The position numbers and the translations under genes are program-made. From positions 1-23,677 of the IMG/VR virus record IMGVR_UViG_3300022752_000401: a DNA stretch of 23,677 bases; one strand, written 5' to 3'. Numbering within the stretch: position 1 is the stretch's first letter; each line of letters opens with the position of its first letter. Under the pieces are notes generated by a model. That model was not told where the DNA came from. It did not search any database and worked only from the letters and a program-made list of their open reading frames with translations. Below, piece by piece: positions 8,901 to 15,293 of this stretch. This stretch comes from a virus.

Positions 8901-11900
8901 CCACCATCAACAGTTGGATATGGTATTTCACAAAAAGCATTTAATCAAGATGTAAGAAATCTTTATCCACAAATTGACCGTGATAATTTTGTATCAGACC
9001 CAGTTGAAGCAGTTAGTTTTGCTGATATAAAAACATTAGGTAAAGTAGTTACTGGTGATAAGAAAAAATCAGTCACCAAAGAAGCAATTAATAGTTTTGT
9101 AAGAAATACAAGAATTGGTTTTGGAATTACCAATGTAACTTTAAGTGGGACTGGCAACACTACTGTTACAATTTATACAGATGTAGAGCATACATTAAAC
9201 TCATTAAAACAAGTAACAATTTCTGCTGCTGGTGCTGGTTATGGAAATACTACAATCTATGCATCAAATGTTGCTGGTGGTTCTGGTGCAAATGGTTCTG
9301 TAAGAGCAAATTTAGCAGCAGGAACAGTTCAATCTGTAAGTATTGTTGACCCAGGTTGTGCTTATGTAGTTGGAAATACACTTACAGTTTCTGGTCCTCC
9401 TGGAATTACTCCTTCGGTTAATTCAACACTATCAGTTGCAGAAATCAATAATAATGTTGGAGATGGTATTGAACTTTCTGGATTCAATCAAACTGATTTG
9501 AATGGTGTATTTAAGATTTTGAGTGTTACATCCTCTAAATCTTTTACAATTTATAATCCTGCTGGTGTATCTGCATATACTCAAAACACAAATGGAAGAA
9601 TACCAATAGCAGTTTTATCATCAAAAGGAGTTGGGATTACTTCATTCCGTTTTGATACAGCATCGACAGGAATTGTTACTGTTACAACATCATCCGCACA
9701 CGGTTTGATCGTAGGTAATAAATTTACAATTGTTGGAAGCGGTCATACAATTTATGATAATTCTTTCTTTATTAAAGATAATGTTGGTCTCAATACCTTC
9801 ACATTCTATGTCGGTATTGTAACTCAAACAAAAGCATCAACAACAGGAACTCTTCTCAAAGGTGCTATCAGTGCAAATGCACTTAACTTAACCAGAGGAG
9901 AAGAGAATCTTGGTTCAAGAGCATCATACATTTATGCTGGTATTACTACTACGTTAACTACAACATTTACAACTTCTAGTACTTCTGTTGGATTGAGTAG
10001 TGCTGCTGGATTTAATCGTGGTGATTATGTTCTTATTAATGCTGAAATTCTTCGTCTTGCAAGTGCTCCAACTGGAAATACTTTTACAGTTCTTCGAGGG
10101 CAATTTAGTACTTATAAAACAACCGCTGATGTAGGAACTCAAGTTAAGAAAATTAAAGTTCTACCAATGGAGGTTCGTAGACCTTCATTTATGAGAGCAT
10201 CAGGTCATACCTTTGAATATCTTGGTTATGGTCCTGGTAATTATTCAACTGGTATGCCACAAAAGCAATCTAGAACTCTTACTGAAGATGATGTTTTAAC
10301 TTCTCAAGCAAGAGAACAAGCAGGTGGTTCAGTCGTTTATACTGGTATGAACGACTTGGGTGAATTTTATTCAGGAGCTAAAAAATTAAGTTCTGCTACT
10401 GGTGAAGAAAAAGTTATTGATGCACCGATTATTACTTTTACTGGTGACGACGCACAAGGAGAAAATCAAAATAAATTAAGTGGTATTTTTGATGAGGTAC
10501 TTGTTAAAGAAAGAATTACAGTTGAAGGTGGAGAAAATGGAGATCAAAGTTCTCAATTTTATGGTCCTGTAAACTTTACAAAAAAACTTACAAATACTTC
10601 AGAAGAAGGAATATTTACAAAAAATTTATTAATCAAAGGTTCTTCATCACAAGGTAAGTTAATTACTGTTGGGATTTCTACTCCAACAACTACGACTATT
10701 GCTTCTCCTAATGCTGGTGACATTTCATTAAAATCAGACCCAACCAATTATATCGGTCAACTATATGATAAAACTACTGATAAATGGAAGAGATTTGGTT
10801 TAATTAGTAGTTCTGCTGATATTTTAGACATTAAAGTCGATAGACTTGGAATTGGAGATACAAGTGTATTCTCTAATGATGGTGGAGTTGGTGATGCGGA
10901 ATTATATGTTGCAGGAGAGACTAAACTTCAAAATGTAACAATTACTGGAACTACTGCATTTACATCAAACGTTGTATTGAATGATGTTAATTTTGGCAAT
11001 ATTAACATTCAAAAAACTGCAAAATTTAATGGACTTGGTTTAACAACTTCTTATGCAATCTATGTTGATAGTCCAAATGTTAATAATGGTAATACCTCAT
11101 TAAAATCAAGACTTTATGATTTAGAAGTTGCAAATGGCGCTTATGTTCTTGGTTCTGTTGGTATTGGAACTACAAATCCAAGTGCAAAATTAGATGTAAT
11201 TGGTAGTGCAAAGGTTGCAGGAGACTTAACAGTAAATAATGGTGACTTATACATCACTAGAACTGATACTGCAACTGGAGATATTATTGCAAATGGTGGA
11301 ACTGATGGTATTTTTGGAATATCTAACACTACGAATAGTGGTAGCATTTATCTTACTACTAAAAATAGTGGTGGAACTCCAAATAACACTATTACTCTTA
11401 ATTCATCATCAGCAACTGTTAATGGTGGTTTAAATGTTACTTCTAACATTACCAATGGTGGATTTGATTTTATATTAGGAAGTACAGACCAATCGTCAAG
11501 AGGAAATAGTGGAGCATCAAGAGCACTTGTTAAGAGTGGTAATGCATCTCTTGTTCTTAATTACAATGGTGATTTTACTGGTGGTGTCTATGTTGGTAGT
11601 TTTATTGGTGTTGGTGGAACCATTACTGCAACTGTAAATAATACTTTAACAGAAACCAGAGGAAGTCATTTAAGACTTACAAATTCTGGAAGTGGTGGTG
11701 ATGTTGTAATTTCTTGGGATAATAATGCTAGTGGTACTACAAAACAACGTTGGTATGCTGGTATTGATGCGAGTGATTCATATGCTTGGAAACTTGCAAA
11801 ACCAGATACTGCTTATTTTGATAATGAAAGTTTTGATAGAAATCTTGGTGGTGGTAATTTACCAGAAACTAAATTAAAGATTGATACAAGTGGTAATGCA

Positions 11901-13364
11901 ACCTTCCTTGGTGGATTAACTGCTGGTGATGGTTTAACATTAAACACCAATAAGTTTACTGTTGCTGGTGCTACTGGAAATACCACAATTGCTGGTAGTT
12001 TAGATATTGGTTCAAGTTTTAATATTAATGTTTCCAATTCTAATAAGTTTTCAGTAGATACAAGTGGTAATGTAACTAATGCTGGAACTCTTACTGCTAC
12101 TGAAAAAATAAAAACATCTGGAGATTTGGAAGTTGTTGCTGCAGCAACTGTTGGAACTACTCTAGGAGTTACAGGTCAAGTAACTGCATCATCATTTAAA
12201 GTTACTGGTAAAGTAACTCCAGATGACGACCCACTTTTATTAAGAGCATCTGGTATTGCTTCAAAATTAACCAAGACAGAAATTGATGCTGCTGCTGGAT
12301 TTTCAATTCAACCACCAGTTACAAATAGTACCTTACCAAATGGTAATTCAATTCAACTATTATCTTTAACTTTTGATGGAAGTGGTGCAAATGGAACTAG
12401 AACATTTGCACTTAAAAAAGTAGATAATACAGCATTTACTCCAATTAGTGCAGCAAACTTACTTGTATCTGTTGGTGGTATTATACAAAGACCAGATACC
12501 GATTATGTTGTAAATAAAGATGCAAATGGAAATCCATTACCTGGATATATAACATTCCCAGCATCTGCTTGGACCAATCCTCCTGCTGCTGGACTATCTT
12601 GTTTTATTATTGCTTTTGGTGGATTGGGTGGTCTTACCCAAAACCAAGATTGGGATACTGGAGATAAAGGTGTTCTTTTAGTTGGTACTGGAACTGATAA
12701 TTTGGGAGTTAAACTTGGTATTGGTGCAGATAATACAATATTAACTGCTGATAGCACTGCAACATCTGGTGTTGCTTGGAAATCTCCAGCAACACAATCA
12801 CCATCAATACCTTCTGGTGCTAAAGTATTATTCTATCAATCAACAGCACCCACAGGATGGACAAAAGTAACCGATCATGACAATAAAGCATTAAGAGTTG
12901 TATCTGGAACTGGTGGTGGTTCTGGTGGTTCTAGTTCATTTACAAGTGTTTTCACTTCCAGAAAGCCAGAAGGTTCTATAACTGGTGGCACTATAAGTAA
13001 TGGTAGTGCAAGTGGAAGTGTATCTGTAACTCTTTCTGGAAGTACTGAGTACCATTCATTGACTGAAGTACAAATGCCATCTCACTATCATGCATATAGA
13101 GTACGACAATATGGACAGGGTGGTGGAGATACTCAAAAATATGGATTAACTGCAGATATTTTTGATACTGGTTATCTAACGGATTATAGGAATACTGATT
13201 CGAGAGGTTCAGGTCAAGGGCACAAACATAACCTCAGTGGCACCTATAGTGGAAGTTTATCTGGAGTTAGCGTTAGTGGAAATCTTACTGGTGCTTCATT
13301 TAATGGCAGTGAAATGAGTTTTGCAGTCCAATATATTGATGTTATTATTTGCAGCAAGAACTAA
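5940..13364 (+). CDS. Giant tail fibre/adhesin with gp12-like collar tip (2474 aa)
   Basis: Domain order: residues 1-110 carry an N-terminal segment with SLTRPFKTIQRALIEAARF and ILVYPGTHYIDNRPG, the signature of right-handed beta-helix (pectate-lyase-like) proteins. Repeated beta-domains with HGL-x-VG-x-K-x-I and NGSF-x-V motifs lie near 303-360, 637-696, 857-918, 1071-1208 and 1241-1294. They resemble the FCCH-type domain annotated in many phage proteins. A conserved block follows near 1413-1490 (YLGYGPGNYSTGMP, GGSVVYTGMNDLGEFYSG). One VGIGTTNPSAKLDVIG module lies near 1739. The C-terminus, 2290-2474, is a phage collar domain (APTGWTKVTDHDNKALRV) with HYH at 2382-2384 and HKH at 2428-2430, ending QYIDVIICSKN. 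In T4 gp12 and gp37, HxH motifs bind metal in the trimeric receptor tip. I infer a trimeric adhesin; host receptor unknown. Confidence 0.85.
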   Translation: MPLSRLENFLKNAEGNILYVSPSDFDATDSFENQGNSLTRPFKTIQRALIEAARFSYQNGRNNDKIDRTTILVYPGTHYIDNRPGYSITSSGINPVYKKRTDATTWTTTTLDEFSTNTNYDILDTNNDLYKFNSVNGGVVLPRGTSIIGYDLRKTKIRPLYVPNPEDATVENSSIFNVTGTCYFSTFTFLDADTTKTVFRDYTDNRFVPNYSHHKLVSFAYADGVNKVVLGGTEQTDLTDLDMYYYKVARAYGDLTGRNVVDYPSNSDFETSVDEYRIVGSLQANPFGISSIYGGNGVSNPTNVITVTTKDFLTGDDKPHGLSVDSPVLISGITADGAAFNGSFTVKEVVGLTTFTYTSTAAPANATPAASDYESGIVTIEADTVSSASPYVFSCSIRSVYGLCGMWADGAKADGFKSMVVAQFTGVSLQKDDNAFLIYENGAYQSNATLDINSTQRPLHTNGNAIYKPDYESTHIRVSNNGFVQCVSIFAIGFAKHFLTESGGDMSITNSNSNFGAISLESTGFRNESFDRDDVGYITHIIPPKEIDDIETEVNWLSLDVAKTIGVGSTNKLYIYNYKSLDLKPIHQVDNYRIGARANDTLNLIFENTYTTPILMPVPSGTGVSSKKIYTVTRSGTQNNITNNTFTLNTNHQLYNGESVRVFSDTSQAPDGIVLDTVYYAITTGLASNEIKLAYSLNDAIANQPITSINSNGGILTVISSVSDKLPGDLGHPIQYDTTQRQWYITGTATTETNQIYNIINQLGTGGFGNQTSSTFIKRKSNNRSIEDRIYRIRYVIPKEFTTARPPQAGFVLQETKTVGVSTISFDNTYTLSGSTPPAYLRNEKIISNATVGAVSNGTQTVTATTELPHGFIVGDKVKIQKVRSTNNPLGTGLTSTYNGSYKVLSVPSTKQFTYQISGVKINPGTYTNLINERDTRQERDQLPLVSREQYSGNYFIYRVNTIKNHVPGTDGQDGIYNLIVLAANVSPPSTVGYGISQKAFNQDVRNLYPQIDRDNFVSDPVEAVSFADIKTLGKVVTGDKKKSVTKEAINSFVRNTRIGFGITNVTLSGTGNTTVTIYTDVEHTLNSLKQVTISAAGAGYGNTTIYASNVAGGSGANGSVRANLAAGTVQSVSIVDPGCAYVVGNTLTVSGPPGITPSVNSTLSVAEINNNVGDGIELSGFNQTDLNGVFKILSVTSSKSFTIYNPAGVSAYTQNTNGRIPIAVLSSKGVGITSFRFDTASTGIVTVTTSSAHGLIVGNKFTIVGSGHTIYDNSFFIKDNVGLNTFTFYVGIVTQTKASTTGTLLKGAISANALNLTRGEENLGSRASYIYAGITTTLTTTFTTSSTSVGLSSAAGFNRGDYVLINAEILRLASAPTGNTFTVLRGQFSTYKTTADVGTQVKKIKVLPMEVRRPSFMRASGHTFEYLGYGPGNYSTGMPQKQSRTLTEDDVLTSQAREQAGGSVVYTGMNDLGEFYSGAKKLSSATGEEKVIDAPIITFTGDDAQGENQNKLSGIFDEVLVKERITVEGGENGDQSSQFYGPVNFTKKLTNTSEEGIFTKNLLIKGSSSQGKLITVGISTPTTTTIASPNAGDISLKSDPTNYIGQLYDKTTDKWKRFGLISSSADILDIKVDRLGIGDTSVFSNDGGVGDAELYVAGETKLQNVTITGTTAFTSNVVLNDVNFGNINIQKTAKFNGLGLTTSYAIYVDSPNVNNGNTSLKSRLYDLEVANGAYVLGSVGIGTTNPSAKLDVIGSAKVAGDLTVNNGDLYITRTDTATGDIIANGGTDGIFGISNTTNSGSIYLTTKNSGGTPNNTITLNSSSATVNGGLNVTSNITNGGFDFILGSTDQSSRGNSGASRALVKSGNASLVLNYNGDFTGGVYVGSFIGVGGTITATVNNTLTETRGSHLRLTNSGSGGDVVISWDNNASGTTKQRWYAGIDASDSYAWKLAKPDTAYFDNESFDRNLGGGNLPETKLKIDTSGNATFLGGLTAGDGLTLNTNKFTVAGATGNTTIAGSLDIGSSFNINVSNSNKFSVDTSGNVTNAGTLTATEKIKTSGDLEVVAAATVGTTLGVTGQVTASSFKVTGKVTPDDDPLLLRASGIASKLTKTEIDAAAGFSIQPPVTNSTLPNGNSIQLLSLTFDGSGANGTRTFALKKVDNTAFTPISAANLLVSVGGIIQRPDTDYVVNKDANGNPLPGYITFPASAWTNPPAAGLSCFIIAFGGLGGLTQNQDWDTGDKGVLLVGTGTDNLGVKLGIGADNTILTADSTATSGVAWKSPATQSPSIPSGAKVLFYQSTAPTGWTKVTDHDNKALRVVSGTGGGSGGSSSFTSVFTSRKPEGSITGGTISNGSASGSVSVTLSGSTEYHSLTEVQMPSHYHAYRVRQYGQGGGDTQKYGLTADIFDTGYLTDYRNTDSRGSGQGHKHNLSGTYSGSLSGVSVSGNLTGASFNGSEMSFAVQYIDVIICSKN

Positions 13365-13367
13365 ATA
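13361..13367 (+). promoter_or_regulatory. Late-type promoter box CTAAATA overlapping the stop of the giant fibre gene
   Basis: CTAAATA contains the TAA stop (13362-13364) of the preceding gene and lies 22 bases before the 114-aa gene. A TATAATATAA run at 13371-13380 could serve as an additional -10-like element. The gene it would drive has no clear ribosome binding site. Confidence 0.5.
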
Positions 13368-13389
13368 TACTATAATATAATTTTTAACT

Positions 13390-13734
13390 ATGGCTAAAAT
13401 GAAACCAGGGGATTTTTGTCCTCTTATTAAAAAAGATTGTATGGGAATTAAGTGTTCTTGGTTTACTCAAATGAGAGGAACTAATCCAAATACAGGTGAA
13501 CCAGTAGATGAATGGGGATGTGCAGTTGCTTGGATGCCTTTTATGGCTGTAGAGATTGCACAAAAATCTAATCAAACTGGTGCTGCTGTTGAATCTTTTA
13601 GGAATGAAGTTGTAAGAGGAAATCAACAAAATCAACAACTTTATGTTCAAGCACTTCAGCAAGGAGTTATTCCAGCACAAATAACCCCACTGAATTCACC
13701 ACTAAATATTTTAGAAGAAGGAAAAGAAGAATGA
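13390..13734 (+). CDS. Small Cys4 protein, putative metal- or Fe-S-binding (114 aa)
   Basis: Four cysteines fall at 10, 17, 22 and 44 in the arrangement FCPLIKKDC-MGIKCSW ... EWGCAVAW. This resembles short CPL-x(n)-C-x(4)-C-x-W ... CA proteins thought to bind a metal or cluster. The C-terminal half (QQNQQLYVQALQQGVIPAQ) is a Gln-rich helix without cysteines. There is no signal peptide or membrane span. The stop overlaps the start of the next gene by four bases (ATGA), so it is translationally coupled to the fibre-chaperone-like gene. Role unknown; placement between fibre genes suggests adhesin assembly or a virion component. Metal binding is inferred from cysteine spacing only. Confidence 0.7.
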   Translation: MAKMKPGDFCPLIKKDCMGIKCSWFTQMRGTNPNTGEPVDEWGCAVAWMPFMAVEIAQKSNQTGAAVESFRNEVVRGNQQNQQLYVQALQQGVIPAQITPLNSPLNILEEGKEE

Positions 13735-14210
13735 AAATTACGATTATTGTTCCAGATAAATCTATTGGAATTGATGGATTATTTCTTTCAGAAATTCAAC
13801 AAGATTTATCTTGGATTCCATCCAATGTTCATGCAGTTCAGTGGGATGGCGGAAAAGGACATATTGAGTTTAATGATGGTTCTTTAAATGAACCTATCAA
13901 TGACCTTGGAAATTATGGAAGAGCAATAGAAACTTTTAATAATGAAAAACAAAGAATTGCTGATGAACAAAGAGCACAAGAAGAAGCAATAGAAGCAGCA
14001 AGAGATTACTGGGCAGAATTAAGATATTTAAGAGACCAAAAACTTACAAAATGTGATTGGACTCAAGGAAATGATTCTCCATTAAGTGAAGAACAAAAAA
14101 ATGCATGGAAAGTATATCGTCAAGCATTAAGAGAACTTCCTGGAAATATTACTGATCCCAAATCATTAGTTATAGACCACAATAATCCACTTTGGCCAAA
14201 ATTTGATTAA
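13731..14210 (+). CDS. Tail (fibre) assembly chaperone-like protein (159 aa)
   Basis: The N-terminal 65 residues look beta-rich (MKITIIVPDKSIGIDG, VQWDGGKGHIEFNDGS). A charged helix follows (EKQRIADEQRAQEEAIEAARDYW), then LRYLRDQKLTKCDWTQ near residues 97-112, WKVYRQALRELPGN near 126-139 and a WPKF ending. The run of R-x2-L/K-L-x3-DWTQ, then W-x-x-YRQALR-x-LP, then WP near the end is the pattern of the phage tail assembly chaperone family (Phage_tail_APC). These proteins help fibre tips fold and are usually adjacent to the fibre gene. The start overlaps the 114-aa gene (ATGA), and the next fibre begins 26 bases after the stop. Client fibre not determined: the giant collar fibre upstream lacks its own S74 chaperone and is the natural candidate. 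Confidence 0.75.
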   Translation: MKITIIVPDKSIGIDGLFLSEIQQDLSWIPSNVHAVQWDGGKGHIEFNDGSLNEPINDLGNYGRAIETFNNEKQRIADEQRAQEEAIEAARDYWAELRYLRDQKLTKCDWTQGNDSPLSEEQKNAWKVYRQALRELPGNITDPKSLVIDHNNPLWPKFD

Positions 14211-14226
14211 ATAGTAATAAAAGGAG
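14207..14226 (+). promoter_or_regulatory. Late-type box TTAAATA plus AAGGAG ribosome binding site
   Basis: TTAAATA (14207-14213) overlaps the stop of the chaperone-like gene (TAA 14208-14210). AAGGAG (14221-14226) lies 10 bases ahead of the ATG at 14237. The ribosome binding site firmly supports that start; the promoter is assigned by motif only and departs from ATAAATA at one base. Confidence 0.6.
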
Positions 14227-14236
14227 AGATACTCAA

Positions 14237-15055
14237 ATGCCTACCGAAGTACAGATTTATAAAGACGGAACAATTGTTTCTGCAGATATTGCTGATAATG
14301 CAGTTATTGCTACTAAGATTGCTGCTGGTGCTGTAGGAACATCGGTGATTGCTGATAATGCAGTTATTGCTACTAAGATTGCTGCTGGTGCTGTAGGAAC
14401 ATCGGTGATTGCTGATAATGCAGTTATTGCTACTAAGATTGCTGATAATGCTGTGACTGCTTCTAAAATTGCAGCAACACAAGTAAGTAAAAGCTTTTTA
14501 GCAATAGATTCAAATTCTCCATCTGGATTAACTTGGAAGCCTACTATAGAGTTAAATTTACGCAATGGTCAAGGAAGTCTTCTTATTGGTAATTATAATG
14601 TTACTTCTACTCAAACTGAAACTAGAGGAACGGTTTATTCAACATTATCTGCTGCTTTAAATCTTGGTACTACAAACGGTCAAAATTGCATTGGTTTCGT
14701 TTTTGGAACTAGTGTTGTTGGAGGTATTTCTCCAACAGGAACAGCATTTTCAAACTCTGATATAAGACTAAAAGAAAACATAATTCCATTAAAATATGGA
14801 CTAAATGAAATTTTAAATTTAAAACCAAGCTTTTTTAATTTTAAAACAAACAAAAAAGACCGCCAGGTTGGATTGATAGCACAAGAAGTAGAACCTTTTA
14901 TTCCAGAAGCTATTCATATGAATGCAGAAAGTGATATAAAACATCTTTGTTATGATCCAATTGTTACGACTTTAATTAATGCTGTGAAAGAACTTTCATC
15001 AAAATATGATACTCTTCAGAAAAAATTTGATGACTATGTTGCTCAACATCCATAA
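14237..15055 (+). CDS. Short tail fibre protein with S74 chaperone and 20-aa tandem repeats (272 aa)
   Basis: The start is supported by AAGGAG. Residues 18-80 are a repeat region of IADNAVIATKIAAGAVGTSV units, a pattern common in phage fibre shafts. A beta-rich middle (LLIGNYNVTSTQTETRGTVY) leads to the S74 domain at 174-272. SDIRLK gives Ser174 and Lys179, then QVGLIAQEVEPFIPEA, YDPIVTTLINAVKEL and a C-terminal helix (KYDTLQKKFDDYVAQ). It follows the canonical SD-x-RLK-x-NI motif more closely than the two larger S74 proteins, which have SDFNLK and SDINLK, so it belongs to a different S74 subgroup. Cleavage just before Ser174 would leave a mature fibre of about 173 residues. It is much shorter than its neighbours, so it may be an accessory or tip fibre. 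Confidence 0.88.
   Translation: MPTEVQIYKDGTIVSADIADNAVIATKIAAGAVGTSVIADNAVIATKIAAGAVGTSVIADNAVIATKIADNAVTASKIAATQVSKSFLAIDSNSPSGLTWKPTIELNLRNGQGSLLIGNYNVTSTQTETRGTVYSTLSAALNLGTTNGQNCIGFVFGTSVVGGISPTGTAFSNSDIRLKENIIPLKYGLNEILNLKPSFFNFKTNKKDRQVGLIAQEVEPFIPEAIHMNAESDIKHLCYDPIVTTLINAVKELSSKYDTLQKKFDDYVAQHP
14288..14443 (+). repeat. Perfect 60-bp tandem repeat, 2.6 copies
   Basis: Two identical 60-bp units (14288-14347 and 14348-14407) are followed by the first 36 bases of a third. Each encodes a 20-aa unit in frame. The absence of any base difference suggests recent expansion and potential for copy-number change without a frameshift. Confidence 0.95.
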
Positions 15056-15061
15056 TAAATA
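15055..15061 (+). promoter_or_regulatory. Late-type promoter box ATAAATA
   Basis: ATAAATA begins on the last base of the S74 fibre stop codon and lies 24 bases before the ATG of the 52-aa gene. It matches the late-box consensus seen at 2249, 15244 and 21799. Confidence 0.6.
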
Positions 15062-15085
15062 AACTCGTAGTTATTCTATATTTGT

Positions 15086-15244
15086 ATGAAACAACAAGAA
15101 ATGATTGAAAATCTTACCAAACAACTACAAAGTTTGGCTGAAGAACTACAAAGTTTAGAAAGACAATTTATTGCGAAGAAGGAACAATTTTTAAAAGTAC
15201 AAGGAGCACTTGAAGCACTTGTAGAACTAAACAAAGAAGAATAA
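15086..15244 (+). CDS. Very short coiled-coil protein (52 aa)
   Basis: Starts MKQQEMIENLTKQL and ends ALVELNKEE. Almost the whole chain is a charged helix with hydrophobic positions at heptad-like spacing (L in LTKQLQSLAEELQSL, then FLKVQGALEALVEL), so a coiled-coil dimer or trimer is likely. There is no signal peptide. It has its own late-type box upstream, and a second box starts on the last base of its stop. Family not recognised. Location between two S74 fibre genes suggests a structural or assembly helper, for example a trimerisation or linker factor, but this is inference. No clear ribosome binding site. Confidence 0.6.
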   Translation: MKQQEMIENLTKQLQSLAEELQSLERQFIAKKEQFLKVQGALEALVELNKEE

Positions 15245-15250
15245 TAAATA
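15244..15250 (+). promoter_or_regulatory. Late-type promoter box ATAAATA overlapping a stop and abutting a terminator
   Basis: ATAAATA begins on the last base of the 52-aa gene's stop codon. A start site 5-7 bases downstream would fall inside the left arm of the terminator hairpin at 15253-15274. A transcript starting here would therefore carry only part of the hairpin and should escape termination. It would drive the 2170-aa fibre gene at 15294. Confidence 0.6.
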
Positions 15251-15252
15251 CT

Positions 15253-15279
15253 AGAAGGATTATATAATCCTTCTTTTTT
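15253..15279 (+). terminator. Rho-independent terminator, perfect 22-bp palindrome plus T run
   Basis: AGAAGGATTAT (15253-15263) is exactly mirrored by its complement through 15274, and T 15274-15279 follows. It would stop transcripts reading through from the 52-aa gene and lies 14 bases before the 2170-aa ATG. Because the stem is perfectly symmetric it would also form on the other strand, but no T-run equivalent is needed there since no genes converge. Confidence 0.85.
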
Positions 15280-15293
15280 GTAGGTATATACCG

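Noticed and set aside
13384-13680. 98-aa reverse-strand open frame opposite the Cys4 gene
   Set aside because: The + strand frame overlaps its neighbour in ATGA fashion and has a patterned Cys motif; the reverse frame has no such support.
14257-14565. Reverse-strand frames over the 60-bp tandem repeat (also 14207-14482)
   Set aside because: Repetitive shadow of the S74 fibre gene with low-complexity translations; the + strand gene has a clear start, ribosome binding site and domain.
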